Shown here: positions 49,747-61,442 of the stretch, piece after piece
Position numbering within the stretch: the stretch's first letter is position 1
Layout: the number at the start of each line of letters is the position of its first letter
Source: Bryobacteraceae bacterium
GTDB lineage: Bacteria > Acidobacteriota > Terriglobia > Bryobacterales > Bryobacteraceae
Assembly: GCA_026129905.1 (NCBI GenBank)
Contig: JAHCHE010000002.1
Span: forward strand, 62,001-126,000
DNA length: 64,000 nt
Reading direction: 5' to 3'
The notes under the pieces: generated by a model
Told to the model about the DNA's origin: nothing
The model's input: only the letters and a program-made list of their open reading frames with translations
Databases searched by the model: none
Made by a program: the position numbers and the translations under genes

Positions 49747-50142
49747 CTACCAGATCTGGCAGAGGATCTCTCCGCCGACGCCGTTCTTGCGCGCGTCCCT
49801 GCCCGTCATCACGCCCTGGGGCGTGGTGAGAATGTTAATGCCGAGGCCGCCGAGCACGCGCGGCACGCCCTTGCTGCCGGTGTACACGCGGTAGCCCGGC
49901 CGCGAAACCCGTTCGATCCGCGAAATCACCGGAACGTTGCCGGGCGTGTACTTCAAGTAAATGCGAATGAGCTTCCGGGCGCCTTCTTCGGCCGTCTTGA
50001 AGTTGAGTATGTACCCCTCGTTCTTCAGAATCCGGGCGATCTCCATCTTCAGGTGCGATGCGGGCACGTCCACTTTCAAATGCCGCGCCTGGAGCGCGTT
50101 GCGGATTCGCGTCAGCATGTCGGCAATCGGATCCGATGTCAT
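49747..50142 (-). CDS. rpsH: Ribosomal protein uS8
   Basis: The 131-residue protein starts MTSDPIADMLTRIRNALQAR and ends with GVPRVLGGLGINILTTPQGV and a VGGEILCQIW tail, matching S8, which organises the central domain of 16S rRNA and often represses the spc operon in trans. It follows rpsN after 22 bases. Confidence 0.96.
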   Translation of the reverse strand: MTSDPIADMLTRIRNALQARHLKVDVPASHLKMEIARILKNEGYILNFKTAEEGARKLIRIYLKYTPGNVPVISRIERVSRPGYRVYTGSKGVPRVLGGLGINILTTPQGVMTGRDARKNGVGGEILCQIW

Positions 50143-50164
50143 ATCAATTCCATCCCGAGAGTTG

Positions 50165-50350
50165 CTACCAGCTCGACTTGATCACGCCCGGCACCTCGCC
50201 CGCCAGAGCGAGTTGGCGGAAACAGATCCGGCAAAGCTTGAATTTGCGGAGATAACCGCGCGGCCGGCCGCACCGAAAACATCGGTTGCGGTGGCGGCAG
50301 GCGTACTTCGGCTTCCTCTCATCCTTGGCGATTTTGGCCGTTGTTGCCAT
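50165..50350 (-). CDS. rpsN: Ribosomal protein uS14, zinc-binding short form
   Basis: The 61-residue protein [20 protein letters not shown], followed by [20 protein letters not shown], is the short type Z S14 with CxxC pairs (RCFRCG and LCRIC) for zinc. It lies between rplE and rpsH. The C+ form of bL36 in the same block suggests zinc-dependent ribosomal proteins without backup copies nearby. Confidence 0.95.
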   Translation of the reverse strand: MATTAKIAKDERKPKYACRHRNRCFRCGRPRGYLRKFKLCRICFRQLALAGEVPGVIKSSW

Positions 50351-50394
50351 TTCGACGTAAATTCCTTTCGAATCGAGGCTGTCGGCGGTGAAGC

Positions 50395-50433
50395 GTTCAG
50401 CCTTTAGCGATCAGCCTTCAGCCGGCGCTCAGC
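50395..50433 (-). repeat. Heptameric tandem repeat (GCTGANN) in the rplE-rpsN spacer
   Basis: On the plus strand GTTCAGC, CTTTAGC, GATCAGC and CTTCAGC stand in perfect period 7 (50395-50422). After a 4-base interruption (CGGC) a fifth unit, GCTCAGC, ends at 50433. Read on the minus strand, this is a GCTGANN heptamer array. It occupies much of the unusually long 117-base spacer. Confidence 0.75.
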
Positions 50434-50467
50434 GTCCTTTCCGTTGTCCCTAGCTGACCGCTTTACT

Positions 50468-51016
50468 TCATTTCTGCCCCGCGAACGGCATGCCAAGGTG
50501 CTTCAACAAAGACAAGCCCTCGGCGTCGGTCTTCGCCGTCGTCGTGATGCAGATGTTCATTCCCTTGACTTTTTCCACTTTGTTGTAGTCGATCTCCGGA
50601 AAGATCAACTGGTCGCGAATGCCGAGGGTGTAGTTGCCCCGGCCGTCGAACGACTTCGTCGACACGCCGCGGAAATCCCGGACGCGGGGCAACGCCACGT
50701 TTACGAGCCGGTCGAGAAACTCGTACATCCGAGTGCCGCGCAGCGTTACCATGCAGCCGATCGTCATGCCCTCGCGGAGCTTGAACGCGGAGATGGACTT
50801 CCGCGCCTTGGTCACCACTGGCCTTTGCCCGCTGATCTGCCCCAGTTCCCGCGCCGCGCCGTCCATGATTTTCGGATTCTGCGTCGCTTCGCCGACACCC
50901 ATGTTGATGGTGATCTTGTCGAGCTTGGGCACCGCCATCACATTGGCGTAGGCGAACTCCTTGCGCAGGGCCGGAATCACCGATTTCCGGTAGTGGTCTC
51001 GTAACCGCGCGCTCAT
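50468..51016 (-). CDS. rplE: Ribosomal protein uL5
   Basis: The 182-residue protein has the L5 pattern: [60 protein letters not shown] and the end [16 protein letters not shown]. It binds 5S rRNA and contacts the P-site tRNA. It lies 28 bases after rplX and is followed by the heptamer-rich spacer. Confidence 0.96.
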   Translation of the reverse strand: MSARLRDHYRKSVIPALRKEFAYANVMAVPKLDKITINMGVGEATQNPKIMDGAARELGQISGQRPVVTKARKSISAFKLREGMTIGCMVTLRGTRMYEFLDRLVNVALPRVRDFRGVSTKSFDGRGNYTLGIRDQLIFPEIDYNKVEKVKGMNICITTTAKTDAEGLSLLKHLGMPFAGQK

Positions 51017-51044
51017 ATGCTACCTGTTCATTCCTTCCCGAACT

Positions 51045-51413
51045 TCACTTCTTGTCCAACGACTCGCCCGTGCGGCGGGCGATGCGAACGCGCCGCGTCT
51101 TCCCGGCCACCGTCTCCACCTTGCGGCTCAAGCGCGTCGGCTTGCCGTCGGAGGCCAGCAGCATCAGGTTGGAGACGTGGATGGGGCTTTCCCGCTCGGC
51201 GATGCCGCCTTTGATCTGTTTCTGCGGGTTGGGCCGCGTGTGCCGCTTGATCAGGTTGATCCCTTCCACCAGCGCCTTGCCCCGGTCGCGGTCCACGCTC
51301 AGCACGCGGCCGGTCTTGCCGCGGTCGCGCCCGGCGATCACCCGCACCACGTCTTCCTTGCGAATGTTGATCTTGTGATCGATCTTGCGGACTTTGCGAT
51401 ACGGCCGCGCCAT
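51045..51413 (-). CDS. rplX: Ribosomal protein uL24
   Basis: The 122-residue protein contains DVVRVIAGRDRGKTGRVLSV, the KOW motif of L24, then EGINLIKRHTRPNPQKQIKG and PIHVSNLMLL. It is somewhat longer than usual, with a basic tail. The ATG at 51413 overlaps the rplN stop (TGATG), so translation is coupled. Confidence 0.95.
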   Translation of the reverse strand: MARPYRKVRKIDHKINIRKEDVVRVIAGRDRGKTGRVLSVDRDRGKALVEGINLIKRHTRPNPQKQIKGGIAERESPIHVSNLMLLASDGKPTRLSRKVETVAGKTRRVRIARRTGESLDKK

Positions 51414-51781
51414 CAAAGCACCTCCGGCGCCAGCGAGACGATGCGCATGAACTTCTTGTCTCGCAACTCGCGAGCCACGGGTCCGAACACGCGCGTGCCG
51501 AGCGGTTCGTTATCGTTGTTGATCAACACGGCCGCGTTGGAATCGAAGCGGATGTAGGTGCCGTCGCGCCGCCGCGTTTCCTTGCGCATGCGAACGATGA
51601 CGCAACGCACGACCTTGCCTTTTTTCACTTGGGATTCCGGGGCCGCCTCCTTCACGGAGGCGGTTACGACGTCGCCCAGGCCGGCCCGCAGTCCCACGTC
51701 GCCGCCCCGCGGCAGAATACACTGTAGTTTCCGCGCTCCGCTGTTGTCGGCAACATCGAGAATCGTTCGCATTCCGATCAT
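51413..51781 (-). CDS. rplN: Ribosomal protein uL14
   Basis: The 122-residue protein starts [20 protein letters not shown] and has [20 protein letters not shown] and [20 protein letters not shown], full-length L14 at the subunit interface. It lies 13 bases after rpsQ and overlaps rplX. Confidence 0.96.
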   Translation of the reverse strand: MIGMRTILDVADNSGARKLQCILPRGGDVGLRAGLGDVVTASVKEAAPESQVKKGKVVRCVIVRMRKETRRRDGTYIRFDSNAAVLINNDNEPLGTRVFGPVARELRDKKFMRIVSLAPEVL

Positions 51782-51794
51782 GACGTACTCCCTT

Positions 51795-52163
51795 TCACCG
51801 TTGACGGCCGGACCCTTTCCTGACGCTCGCCGGGGGACCCTGGCCGGTGTCAGGCGCGACCGCTTCCGTAACGCCGGATGTCGCCGCTCCGTCGATCTGC
51901 GGCGCGCGGCGGAGAATCTCCTCGAGCCGCCACCTCTTCAGGGCGCTCAGCGGGCGGGATTCCACCACGCGTACCGTGTCGCCCAGCCGGGCGGAGTTCT
52001 CTTCGTCGTGCGCGTAGAACTTCTTTTTGCGGGTCACCACCCGCTTGTACCGCGGATGCGGCACGCGCCTGGTGACCTCGATCACGATGGTCTTGTTCAT
52101 GCGGGTGGAAACCACCTGCCCGATCTTCTCGTTCTTGCGCCCTTGCGCGGTGGACTCGGCCAT
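51795..52163 (-). CDS. rpsQ: Ribosomal protein uS17 with a long C-terminal tail
   Basis: The 122-residue protein has the S17 fold ([58 protein letters not shown]) to about residue 85, then a low-complexity Ala/Gly/Pro/Ser tail of about 37 residues not found in E. coli S17. The ATG at 52163 has a GAGAGGAAG ribosome site. It is 2 bases after rpmC. Confidence 0.94.
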   Translation of the reverse strand: MAESTAQGRKNEKIGQVVSTRMNKTIVIEVTRRVPHPRYKRVVTRKKKFYAHDEENSARLGDTVRVVESRPLSALKRWRLEEILRRAPQIDGAATSGVTEAVAPDTGQGPPASVRKGSGRQR

Positions 52164-52165
52164 GG

Positions 52166-52387
52166 TCACTTCCTCTCGCCGGCGGGCGCGGCGTCGCTGG
52201 CTCGCTGGCGCTCGCGCAGCAGCGTAAGGACGCGCGCGCGGTCTCTGCGGAGCACCCGGTACTTCTTCAGTCCATCGGTCTGCCCCATCCCGAGTTGAAA
52301 GCGGAGGCGGAACATCTGTTCCGTCATCTCGCGCTCCTGTGTCCGAAGCTCGTTGTCATCCAGTTCCCGAAGTTTTTCCGCTCTCAT
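52166..52387 (-). CDS. rpmC: Ribosomal protein uL29
   Basis: The 73-residue protein [20 protein letters not shown] continues [20 protein letters not shown] and a basic end, the two-helix L29 pattern. The Ala/Pro-containing tail is slightly longer than usual. It follows rplP after 22 bases. Confidence 0.94.
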   Translation of the reverse strand: MRAEKLRELDDNELRTQEREMTEQMFRLRFQLGMGQTDGLKKYRVLRRDRARVLTLLRERQRASDAAPAGERK

Positions 52388-52409
52388 GCTCGAACTCTCT
52401 TTGCGCCAC

Positions 52410-52826
52410 TCAATCGAACGCCCGGCGCTCCACCATCTTGCAGGGAACCGGGAGTTTGCTCGCCGCCAGCCGAAGCGCTTCTCTTGCCACTGTCTCCGGC
52501 ACGCCCTCCATCTCGAACAGGATCTTCCCCGGGCGGACGACAGCCACCCACTGCTCCGGCGCGCCCTTGCCTTTGCCCATGCGGGTCTCGGCGGGCTTCT
52601 TGGTGATGGGCTTGTCCGGGAAAAGGCGAATCCAGACCTTGCCGCCGCGCTTGATATACCGGGTCATGGCGACCCGCGCCGCTTCGATCTGACGGTCCGT
52701 GATCCAGGCGCAGGTCATGACCTTCAGACCGTAATCGCCGAACGCGAGCGTGGAGCCTCTCCACGCCTTGCCGGTCATCCGTCCCCGCTGCTGTTTGCGA
52801 TGCTTTACCTTCTTTGGCATCAACAT
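52410..52826 (-). CDS. rplP: Ribosomal protein uL16
   Basis: The 138-residue protein [20 protein letters not shown] has the L16 core with [20 protein letters not shown] and [20 protein letters not shown]. It lies at the A-site side of the peptidyl transferase centre. It starts 35 bases after rpsC. Confidence 0.96.
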   Translation of the reverse strand: MLMPKKVKHRKQQRGRMTGKAWRGSTLAFGDYGLKVMTCAWITDRQIEAARVAMTRYIKRGGKVWIRLFPDKPITKKPAETRMGKGKGAPEQWVAVVRPGKILFEMEGVPETVAREALRLAASKLPVPCKMVERRAFD

Positions 52827-52861
52827 GGCGTCATGTTCTCCTCGGACGGCCTACTCGCCGG

Positions 52862-53812
52862 TTATTCCTTTCCCGTATCGCCGGCCGGAGACTCACCCTC
52901 CGCCGGATGAGCGCCCGTCCTCTCGTGATCCAGTTCCTGTTTCCATGCCGGCTGGGGCGGCGCGAGCGGCGGCACGATGGGCGTCGCGGTCTTTGCCGGC
53001 TGGGGCAACTCGCCGGGCGCCGGCTGCACCGGAGGCCCGGCCGCCTCGACGGGAACCGGCGGCGGGGTTGCGGCGGGGGCCCTCCGGTCCCGGTCCCGGT
53101 CGCGATCACGGTCTCGATCGCGGTCGCGCCGGTCTCGCAGGCCCGCCCGCCTCGGCGTCGGCTCGGCTCGCATCGTGGCCCGGCCGCCATCGAGAATCTC
53201 GCCCTTGTACACCCATGCCTTGACGCCGATGACGCCGTACGTCGTGTACGACTGGCTAAAACCGTAATCGATGTCGGCGCGCAGCGTGTGCAGCGGAAGC
53301 TGTCCCTGCAGGTACCACTCGCTGCGGGCGATCTCGGCGCCGTTCAATCGGCCGGAGACCCGCACCTTGATCCCTTTGCAGCCGAACCGCAGCGCGCTGT
53401 CCACCGCCTTGCGCATCGCGCGCCGGAACGCCACGCGTTTTTCCAACTGGAGCGCGATCGACTCGGTAACCAACTGCGCGTCCAGCTCCGGCTTGTGCAC
53501 TTCCTGAATGTCGATGAATACTTCCCGCTTGGTCTGCTTGGCCAGCTCCTGCTTCAGCTTCTCGATTTCCGAGCCTTTGCGCCCGATGATGATGCCGGGC
53601 CGCGACGTGCGGATGGTGATGCGGAGCTTGTTGCCGGGCCGGTCCACTTCCACCGAGCTGACGCCGGCAGCCTTCAACCGGTCGCGCAGCGACTGCTTGA
53701 GGTCCAGGTCCTCCTTGAGGAGCTTGGCATATTCGTGCTTGGAGAACCACCGCGACCGCCAGGTCTTGCTTACGCCCAGCCGGAATCCAAACGGATGTAC
53801 TTTCTGACCCAT
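52862..53812 (-). CDS. rpsC: Ribosomal protein uS3 with an RD-repeat and proline-rich C-terminal extension
   Basis: The 316-residue protein has a normal S3 core to about residue 215: [20 protein letters not shown], the KH domain with [20 protein letters not shown], and [20 protein letters not shown] and AWVYKGEIL. After the core follow [11 protein letters not shown], a run of about seven Arg-Asp pairs, and a Pro/Ala-rich tail of about 75 residues. E. coli S3 is 233 residues, so the extension is about 85 residues. Its function is unknown. It lies 3 bases after rplV. Confidence 0.93.
   Translation of the reverse strand: MGQKVHPFGFRLGVSKTWRSRWFSKHEYAKLLKEDLDLKQSLRDRLKAAGVSSVEVDRPGNKLRITIRTSRPGIIIGRKGSEIEKLKQELAKQTKREVFIDIQEVHKPELDAQLVTESIALQLEKRVAFRRAMRKAVDSALRFGCKGIKVRVSGRLNGAEIARSEWYLQGQLPLHTLRADIDYGFSQSYTTYGVIGVKAWVYKGEILDGGRATMRAEPTPRRAGLRDRRDRDRDRDRDRDRDRRAPAATPPPVPVEAAGPPVQPAPGELPQPAKTATPIVPPLAPPQPAWKQELDHERTGAHPAEGESPAGDTGKE
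53084..53134 (-). repeat. Hexamer repeat encoding Arg-Asp pairs in rpsC
   Basis: CGGTCC/CGGTCG/CGATCA-like hexamers repeat about eight times and encode alternating Arg-Asp on the minus strand inside rpsC. Such an array could vary in copy number by slippage without breaking the frame. Confidence 0.75.
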
Positions 53813-53815
53813 CAG

Positions 53816-54184
53816 CTACTCCTCGTTTCCCTCTTGCTCGGTCTCGCCGCCGGGCTCTCCTACCGCGACGACGATGTGCGCCATCCGGCGCTGATAGCGA
53901 TAGGCTCGACCCATCGGCGCGGGCCGGATGCGCTTCATTCGCGGCCCCTCATTCACGTAGGCTTCGGTAACGCGCAGTTCGTCGACGTCGACGTCGGCCG
54001 AACGGTTCTCGGCATTGGCAATCGCCGACCGCAGCACTTTTTCGACGGCCGGCGCAATCCGCTTGTTGGTGGATCGCAGGATGCTGAGCGCGGCGCCCGC
54101 TTTTTGGCCGCGAATCAGATCTACAACCAGGCGCGCCTTCTGCGGTGAAACCCGGACATATCTTGCTTCGGCTCTCGCTTGCAT
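53816..54184 (-). CDS. rplV: Ribosomal protein uL22
   Basis: The 122-residue protein reads EARYVRVSPQKARLVVDLIR, VEKVLRSAIANAENRSADVD and MKRIRPAPMGRAYRYQRRMA, the full L22 pattern including the tunnel loop. A short acidic tail (GEPGGETEQEGNEE) is added. The ATG at 54184 has a GAGGAA ribosome site, better than the upstream TTG. Confidence 0.95.
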   Translation of the reverse strand: MQARAEARYVRVSPQKARLVVDLIRGQKAGAALSILRSTNKRIAPAVEKVLRSAIANAENRSADVDVDELRVTEAYVNEGPRMKRIRPAPMGRAYRYQRRMAHIVVAVGEPGGETEQEGNEE

Positions 54185-54225
54185 GAATTCCTCGTCATCG
54201 ATCAACGCGCTGCCGCGCCTCCGTC

Positions 54226-54510
54226 CTACGACGGACGGGCGGATTTATCCGACTTGCCCGCGTGACCTCTAAAAATCCTGGTCGGCGAAAACTCGCCGAG
54301 CTTGTGACCAACCATATTCTCGGTGACGTACACCGGAATGAACTTCTTCCCGTTATGCACCGCGATGGTGTGGCCGATGAACTCCGGCAGTATCGTCGAG
54401 CGCCGCGACCAGGTGCGAAGCACTTTGCGCTCGTTTCGCTCGTTCATCGCGGTCACCTTTGCGACCAGGCTCTCGTCGGCGAACGGACCTTTTCTCAGTG
54501 AACGACCCAT
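54226..54510 (-). CDS. rpsS: Ribosomal protein uS19
   Basis: The 94-residue protein [20 protein letters not shown] has [20 protein letters not shown] and [20 protein letters not shown], typical S19. The frame is open further upstream, but the ATG at 54510 matches family starts. It lies 5 bases after rplB. Confidence 0.96.
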   Translation of the reverse strand: MGRSLRKGPFADESLVAKVTAMNERNERKVLRTWSRRSTILPEFIGHTIAVHNGKKFIPVYVTENMVGHKLGEFSPTRIFRGHAGKSDKSARPS

Positions 54511-54515
54511 GGCTG

Positions 54516-55343
54516 CTATCTCTTCGACTTCCTGGACACGATCATCTTGTCGGTCCGCTTGTTGTTTCGCGTCCGGTATCCGCGCGTCGGCTGGCCCCAC
54601 GGCGTCACCGGATGCCGGCCGCCGGACGTCTTCCCTTCTCCGCCGCCGTGCGGATGGTCGACCGGGTTCATCGATACCCCGCGGTTGTGCGGCCGCCGGC
54701 CAAGCCATCGCGTTCGTCCCGCTTTGCCGAGCGACACGTTCTCGTGGTCGGGATTGCCAACCTGGCCGATGGTGGCCATGCACCGCGAAAGAACGCGGCG
54801 CACTTCTCCGGACGGCAGCTTCACCAGGGCGTAATCGCCTTCCCTCGACACCAACTGCGCCTCGGCGCCGGCGGAGCGAACCATCTGCGCGCCTTTGCCC
54901 GGCTTCAGCTCGATGTTGTGAATCGTGGTGCCCGGAGGGATGTTCTCGAGCGCCAGCGCGTTGCCCGGCAGAATGTCCGCCTTGGGACCGGAAACCACCG
55001 TCTGGCCCACCTTCAGGCCGACCGGCGCCAGGATATAGCGCTTCTCTCCGTCGGCGTAGTTGAGCAGCGCGATGCGCGCGGAACGGTTCGGATCGTACTC
55101 GATCGAGGCGACCCGGGCCGGGACATCCGCTTTGTCCCGGCGGAAGTCGATCTCGCGATAGCTCTTTTTCGCGCCGCCTCCCCGGAACCGGATAGTGATG
55201 CCGCCTTTGGAGTTGCGCCCTCCCGTGCGTTTCTTGCCGGTGGTCAGCGACTTCTCCGGCTCCTTCTTTGCCAGGTCCTGACGCGAGACGGAGCTCTGGA
55301 ACCGGCGGGTAGGCGTGGTCGGACGATACGTCTTAATCGGCAT
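54516..55343 (-). CDS. rplB: Ribosomal protein uL2
   Basis: The 275-residue protein begins [20 protein letters not shown], with [20 protein letters not shown] and the conserved histidine region [20 protein letters not shown] near the peptidyl transferase centre, followed by [20 protein letters not shown]. It is full length. It starts one base after rplW. Confidence 0.97.
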   Translation of the reverse strand: MPIKTYRPTTPTRRFQSSVSRQDLAKKEPEKSLTTGKKRTGGRNSKGGITIRFRGGGAKKSYREIDFRRDKADVPARVASIEYDPNRSARIALLNYADGEKRYILAPVGLKVGQTVVSGPKADILPGNALALENIPPGTTIHNIELKPGKGAQMVRSAGAEAQLVSREGDYALVKLPSGEVRRVLSRCMATIGQVGNPDHENVSLGKAGRTRWLGRRPHNRGVSMNPVDHPHGGGEGKTSGGRHPVTPWGQPTRGYRTRNNKRTDKMIVSRKSKR

Positions 55344-55344
55344 G

Positions 55345-55632
55345 TCAGATCTCCGTGTATTCCGGCATCTTCTGGCCGGCCTTCAGCCGCACGTACGCCT
55401 TCTTCGAGTCGGGGCGATAGCCCTGAAACCGGTTCCGGCGGCGCAGCTTGCCGGCTGTGATCGTGGTCCGGACCTCCTCCACCTTCACCTTGAACAGCTT
55501 CTCCACCGCCGCCCGGATCTGCACCTTGTTGGCGGCCGGCGCCACCTCGAAGCAAAGCGTGTTCTCGGACTCCCGCTTCGTGTGGCCCTTTTCGGTAACG
55601 ACGGGGCGGCGAATCACTTGATGGATGTTCAT
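55345..55632 (-). CDS. rplW: Ribosomal protein uL23
   Basis: The 95-residue protein [20 protein letters not shown] has [20 protein letters not shown] and [20 protein letters not shown], typical L23 at the exit-tunnel docking site for SRP and trigger factor. The ATG at 55632 overlaps the rplD stop (ATGA). Confidence 0.95.
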   Translation of the reverse strand: MNIHQVIRRPVVTEKGHTKRESENTLCFEVAPAANKVQIRAAVEKLFKVKVEEVRTTITAGKLRRRNRFQGYRPDSKKAYVRLKAGQKMPEYTEI

Positions 55633-56255
55633 ATCGCTAGCGCCTCCGAAAGCTTCTTCGCGGCCGCCTCGGACATGAGGATCTTTTCGTGATCGAGCAG
55701 GTCGTACGCCGTCACCTCCCGCGTCGCCAGCAGCGTGACGCCCGGCAGGTTCCGCGACCCGAGATCCAGCTTGTTGTCGCTGGGATTGTCCACCAGCAGC
55801 ACTTTCCGCCGGGCCTCGAACACGTTCAATACCGCTTGCATCGTCCGGGTCTTGTGGTCGGCCAGATCGAAGGCCGAAACCACCGTCAGCCCGCCGTCCT
55901 GCAGCTTGACGGTGAGCGCCGACCGAAGCGCGCCCAGCAGCATCTTGCGGGGCAGCCGGTAGCTGTAGTCGCGCGGCCGCGGTCCGTGTACCGTTCCGCC
56001 CTTGCGCCAAATTGGCGAGCGAACCGAGCCCATGCGCGCGCGCCCGGTACCCTTCTGCCGCCAGAGCTTCTTGCCGGACCCCGATACCTCCGCCCGCGTC
56101 TTGGTCTTCACCGTGCCGCCGCGGTGGTTGGCCCGGAAGTTCCGCACGGCTTCGTACAGCAGGGCTTCGTTAACGGGCGCGGCGAAGACCGTGTCGGCAA
56201 GCTCCAGTTCGCCTACTTTGTTGTTGCTGAGATCGACAACGTCTACTACCGGCAT
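55629..56255 (-). CDS. rplD: Ribosomal protein uL4
   Basis: The 208-residue protein has EAVRNFRANHRGGTVKTKTR, GSGKKLWRQKGTGRARMGSV, RSPIWRKGGTVHGPRPRDYS and the end YDLLDHEKILMSEAAAKKLS. The GTGRAR loop reaches the exit tunnel. In enteric bacteria L4 represses the S10 operon; whether that applies here is unknown. It lies 6 bases after rplC. Confidence 0.96.
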   Translation of the reverse strand: MPVVDVVDLSNNKVGELELADTVFAAPVNEALLYEAVRNFRANHRGGTVKTKTRAEVSGSGKKLWRQKGTGRARMGSVRSPIWRKGGTVHGPRPRDYSYRLPRKMLLGALRSALTVKLQDGGLTVVSAFDLADHKTRTMQAVLNVFEARRKVLLVDNPSDNKLDLGSRNLPGVTLLATREVTAYDLLDHEKILMSEAAAKKLSEALAI

Positions 56256-56261
56256 GTTCCT

Positions 56262-56894
56262 TTACCTTTTGGCCCGCCGCACCAGCACGTACCCGCCGTT
56301 GGGACCCGGCACCGCGCCTTTCACCATCAGCATGTTGTCCTGCTCGTCCACCTGCACCACCTCCAGGTTGCGGATCGTCACCCGCTGCGTGCCGGTGTGT
56401 CCCGCCATCCGCGTCCCCGGAAACACGCGAGAGGGGTAGCTCGAAGCGCCGATCGAGCCCGGCGCGCGGTGAAACATAGAACCGTGCGTGGCCGGACCGC
56501 CGCGGAAGTGATGCCGCTTCACCAGCCCCGTAAAGCCCCGTCCCTTGCTCACCCCGATCACGTCGACTTTGTCGCGAGGCTTGAATTCCCCCACCAGGAC
56601 GCGGTCGCCCATCTTCAGATCGTCGTCGCCGGGCCGGAGCCGGAGTTCGCTTTTGTAGCGCACTCCCTCGACGCCGGCGCGTTTCAAGTGGCCGGTTGAC
56701 GGTTTGTTGATCCGCATCGGCTTCACGTACTCCATGAGTCCGAGTTGCACCGCGTCGTAACCGTCGATCGAAGGAGTCTTGCGCTGCACCACCACGCACG
56801 GACCCACCTTCAGCAGGGTCACCGGCACCACTTGTCCGTCAGGCCGGAAAACCTGCGTCATCCCGATCTTTTTGCCTAAAATCCCTGGGCTCAT
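56262..56894 (-). CDS. rplC: Ribosomal protein uL3
   Basis: The 210-residue protein [20 protein letters not shown] has the L3 core with [40 protein letters not shown] and [20 protein letters not shown]. It is one of the earliest assembly proteins of the 50S. It starts 51 bases after rpsJ. Confidence 0.96.
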   Translation of the reverse strand: MSPGILGKKIGMTQVFRPDGQVVPVTLLKVGPCVVVQRKTPSIDGYDAVQLGLMEYVKPMRINKPSTGHLKRAGVEGVRYKSELRLRPGDDDLKMGDRVLVGEFKPRDKVDVIGVSKGRGFTGLVKRHHFRGGPATHGSMFHRAPGSIGASSYPSRVFPGTRMAGHTGTQRVTIRNLEVVQVDEQDNMLMVKGAVPGPNGGYVLVRRAKR

Positions 56895-56945
56895 AGCTAT
56901 TCAACACAGGCCAGAGGTCCTCGGGCGATCCCCGGCGGCTAATGA

Positions 56946-57266
56946 CTACTTTCCAAACGCTCGGATTTCCACATCCACGCCCGCCGGCAGGTCGAGCTTC
57001 ATCAGCGCATCCACCGTTTCCTGGGTGGGCTCGAGAATGTCCAGCAAACGCTTATGCGTGCGAATCTCGAACTGTTCGCGCGACTTCTTGTCGACGTGCG
57101 GCGACCGGAGCACCGTGTAGCGGTTCCTCGCCGTCGGCAACGGAATCGGACCCGCTACCTGGGCTCCGGTTTTCTTCGCGGTTTCCACAATCTCCGTGGT
57201 GGACTGGTCCAGCACCCGGTGATCGTACGCTTTCAGGCGGATGCGGATACGTTCTCGCAGAGGCAT
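56946..57266 (-). CDS. rpsJ: Ribosomal protein uS10
   Basis: The 106-residue protein contains [40 protein letters not shown] and [20 protein letters not shown], full-length S10 (also NusE in antitermination). It lies 8 bases after tuf, which joins the str and S10 gene groups without a visible break. Confidence 0.97.
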   Translation of the reverse strand: MPLRERIRIRLKAYDHRVLDQSTTEIVETAKKTGAQVAGPIPLPTARNRYTVLRSPHVDKKSREQFEIRTHKRLLDILEPTQETVDALMKLDLPAGVDVEIRAFGK

Positions 57267-57274
57267 CGCTGGTC

Positions 57275-58459
<1,185 letters not shown>

Positions 58460-58486
58460 AGTTCTTCCGAATCTCCTGTTTCTCTG

Positions 58487-60577
58487 TTATGAGGTAGCTC
58501 TGCCCTGTACCCGGTTAATGATTTCCTCGGAAATGCTCGCGGGCACCTCTTCATAGCGCCCGAAATGCATGGTGAAACTTCCGCGGCCCTGCGTCCGGGA
58601 GCGCAGCTCGGTGGCGTACCCGAACATGGCCGATAGCGGCACCAGTGCTTTGATGATCTGCGACGTGCCTCGCAGTTCCATACCTTCCAACCGTCCGCGC
58701 CGGGACTGGATGTCCGAGATCACGTCGCCTACGTAGTCCTCCGGGACCACGATTTCGATGCTCATGATCGGCTCCAGCAGCACCGGATGGGCTTTGGCGA
58801 TCGCGCTCTTGACCGCCATCGACCCGGCGATTTTGAACGCCATTTCCGAGGAGTCCACCTCGTGGTAGTCTCCGTCGTAAAGGATCGCCTTCACGTCGGA
58901 CATGGGATAGCCGGCGAGAATGCCGCCTTCCAGCGCTTCCCCGATCCCGCGCTCCACCGCCGGAATGTACTCCCTCGGCACCGCGCCGCCCGTGACCTCG
59001 TCAACGAACTGATAGCCGCTGCCCAGCGGCAGGGGCGCGATCCGAATCTTGACCACTCCGTATTGACCGCGTCCGCCGGACTGGCGGACAAACCGCCCTT
59101 CGGCCTCGGCCGGCCGCCGGATCGTTTCCCGGTAAGCCACTTGGGGTTTGCCCACGTTGGCCTGCACCCCGAATTCCCGCAGCATGCGGTCGACGATGAT
59201 CTCCAGGTGGAGTTCGCCCATCCCCGCCAGGATCGTCTGCCCGGTGTCCGGATCGGTGGCCACCTTGAGCGTCGGATCCTCCTGCGCCAGCTTCCCGATG
59301 GCGATGCCGAGCTTTTCCTGGTCCGCCTTCGTCTTCGGTTCGATCGCGACCTGAATCACCGGTGCGGGGAACTCGATCGACTCCAGCACCACCGGATGCT
59401 TCTCTTCGCATACCGTGTCGCCCGTCACCACCGTCTTCAAGCCGACCGCCGCCACGATGTCGCCGGCGTAGACCTCTTTCGTCTCCTCGCGCTTGTTGGC
59501 GTGCATCTTCACCAGGCGGCCGATCCGCTCGCGCCGGCCCTTGGCGACGTTGTAGACGCTGTCGCCGGTGGCCAGGCTTCCCGAATAGACCCGGATGAAT
59601 GCAAGCTGGCCGACGAACGGGTCCGTCATGATCTTGAAGACCAGCGCCGCGAACGGCGCCTTATCGTCGGCGGGCCGTTCCAGCACTTGGCTGCCGTCCA
59701 GCGACGTGCCCTGGATCGCCGGCACTTCCGGCGGCGAAGGCAGGTAGTCCACCACCGCGTCAAGCAGGTTCTGAACGCCCTTGTTCTTAAACGCCGCGCC
59801 GCACACCACCGGGAAAATCCGTCGCTCCACCGTGGCTTTGCGCAGCGCTCGCTTCAGGTCTTCATTGGTGATGGGATCGCCGTGAACGTAAAGTTCAAAC
59901 AGGCGGTCGTCGAACTCGGCCACCGCCTCGATCATCTTTTCCCGCTGCTCGGCCGCCTGCTCCCGCAGGTCCGCCGGCATGTCGATGTCCTCGTACTGGG
60001 CTCCGAGCGTGTCGTCGCGCCAGACGCGCGCCGACATCGTCACCAGGTCCACCACGCCCTTAAAACTGTCTTCGGCGCCGATCGGAATCTGGATGGGCAC
60101 GGGCCGGCAGCGGAGCCGGTCGACAATGCTTTCGACCGCCCGGAGATAGTCCGCTCCGACTCGATCCATCTTATTGATGAAACAGATCCGCGGAACATCG
60201 TATTTGTCCGCCTGCCGCCACACCGTCTCCGACTGCGGCTGTACGCCGGCCACGGCGTCGAAGACGGCGACGGCGCCATCCAGGACCCGCAGGCTGCGCT
60301 CGACCTCCGCGGTGAAATCGACGTGACCCGGCGTGTCGATGATGTTGATCTGGAAGTCGCGCCAATGGCACGTCGTGGCCGCCGAAGTGATCGTGATGCC
60401 GCGTTCCTGTTCCTGCTCCATCCAATCCATCACCGCGGTGCCTTCGTGCACCTCGCCGATCTTGTACGTGCGGCCGGTGTAGTAGAGGATGCGCTCGGTG
60501 GTCGTCGTCTTACCGGCATCGATGTGGGCTGCGATGCCGATGTTGCGCATCTTGTGGATTGGAACGGTGCGTGGCAT
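58487..60577 (-). CDS. fusA: Elongation factor G
   Basis: The 696-residue GTPase has [20 protein letters not shown] (G1), [15 protein letters not shown] (G2), [20 protein letters not shown] (G3), [20 protein letters not shown] (G4) and the EF-G domains IV-V with [39 protein letters not shown] and the end [20 protein letters not shown]. It drives translocation. It starts 14 bases after rpsG. Confidence 0.97.
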   Translation of the reverse strand: MPRTVPIHKMRNIGIAAHIDAGKTTTTERILYYTGRTYKIGEVHEGTAVMDWMEQEQERGITITSAATTCHWRDFQINIIDTPGHVDFTAEVERSLRVLDGAVAVFDAVAGVQPQSETVWRQADKYDVPRICFINKMDRVGADYLRAVESIVDRLRCRPVPIQIPIGAEDSFKGVVDLVTMSARVWRDDTLGAQYEDIDMPADLREQAAEQREKMIEAVAEFDDRLFELYVHGDPITNEDLKRALRKATVERRIFPVVCGAAFKNKGVQNLLDAVVDYLPSPPEVPAIQGTSLDGSQVLERPADDKAPFAALVFKIMTDPFVGQLAFIRVYSGSLATGDSVYNVAKGRRERIGRLVKMHANKREETKEVYAGDIVAAVGLKTVVTGDTVCEEKHPVVLESIEFPAPVIQVAIEPKTKADQEKLGIAIGKLAQEDPTLKVATDPDTGQTILAGMGELHLEIIVDRMLREFGVQANVGKPQVAYRETIRRPAEAEGRFVRQSGGRGQYGVVKIRIAPLPLGSGYQFVDEVTGGAVPREYIPAVERGIGEALEGGILAGYPMSDVKAILYDGDYHEVDSSEMAFKIAGSMAVKSAIAKAHPVLLEPIMSIEIVVPEDYVGDVISDIQSRRGRLEGMELRGTSQIIKALVPLSAMFGYATELRSRTQGRGSFTMHFGRYEEVPASISEEIINRVQGRATS

Positions 60578-60591
60578 ACTTCGCTAGCTGG

Positions 60592-61062
60592 TTACCACCG
60601 GTAGTGAGCGAACGCCTTGTTGGCCTCCGCCATCCGGTGTACATCGTCCTTTTTCTTCACCGCGCCCCCGCGAAGGTTCGCCGCGTCCGTCAACTCCGCC
60701 GCGAGTTTGTCCGGCATGCCTTTGTCGGGTCGCGAGCGCGCGCTGATAAGAATCCACCGGATCGCCAGGCTGGTGCGCCGGTTCTGCGGGACCTCGATCG
60801 GCACCTGGTAGTTGGCGCCGCCCACCCGCCGCGTTTTTACTTCCAGCACGGGCTTGCAGTTCTCGACCGCCTTCTTGAAGAGCTTCAACGGGTCGTCGCC
60901 GCTGGAATCCCGGATCTTGTCCATCGCGGTATAAAAGATGTTCTGCGACACGGTCTTCTTGCCCTGCCACATCATGCAATTGATGAACTTCTCCGCCAGA
61001 GTCGAGTTGTAGACCGCGTCGGGGGCGATTTCTTTCGGTTCTGCTCGTCTTCGCCGGGACAT
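60592..61062 (-). CDS. rpsG: Ribosomal protein uS7
   Basis: The 156-residue protein [20 protein letters not shown] has the S7 core with [20 protein letters not shown] and [20 protein letters not shown] and the C-terminal [13 protein letters not shown]. It starts assembly of the 3' domain of 16S rRNA. The frame is open upstream, but the ATG at 61062 matches the family start. It lies 5 bases after rpsL. Confidence 0.96.
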   Translation of the reverse strand: MSRRRRAEPKEIAPDAVYNSTLAEKFINCMMWQGKKTVSQNIFYTAMDKIRDSSGDDPLKLFKKAVENCKPVLEVKTRRVGGANYQVPIEVPQNRRTSLAIRWILISARSRPDKGMPDKLAAELTDAANLRGGAVKKKDDVHRMAEANKAFAHYRW

Positions 61063-61067
61063 ATTCG

Positions 61068-61442
61068 TTAGCCTTTCGGTCGCTTGGCGCCGTACTTGGA
61101 GCGGCCCTGCTTGCGATCGTTGACGCCCGCCGTATCGAGCGTCCCGCGGATCACGTGGTAGCGCACGCCCGGAAGATCCTTGACGCGTCCGCCACGAATC
61201 AGCACAATCGAGTGCTCCTGCAGGTTGTGCCCGACGCCTGGTATGTACGTGGTGACCTCGATCCCGTTGGTCAGACGTACGCGGGCTACCTTCCGGAGCG
61301 CCGAATTCGGCTTCTTCGGCGTTGTCGTGTATACGCGCGTGCACACGCCGCGCCGCTGGGGACACGACTGCAAGGCCGGGCTCGCCGTCTTGTAGCGCGG
61401 CGGCCGCCGTCCATGACGCACAAGTTGGTTAAATGTCGGCAC
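61068..61442 (-). CDS. rpsL: Ribosomal protein uS12
   Basis: The 124-residue protein [20 protein letters not shown] has the S12 blocks [20 protein letters not shown] and [20 protein letters not shown], ending KYGAKRPKG. The lysines at the usual streptomycin-resistance positions are the wild-type ones. The GTG start at 61442 is preceded by a GAGAAGGAAG ribosome site. It is the first gene of the ribosomal block and has hairpins in its leader. Confidence 0.97.
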   Translation of the reverse strand: MPTFNQLVRHGRRPPRYKTASPALQSCPQRRGVCTRVYTTTPKKPNSALRKVARVRLTNGIEVTTYIPGVGHNLQEHSIVLIRGGRVKDLPGVRYHVIRGTLDTAGVNDRKQGRSKYGAKRPKG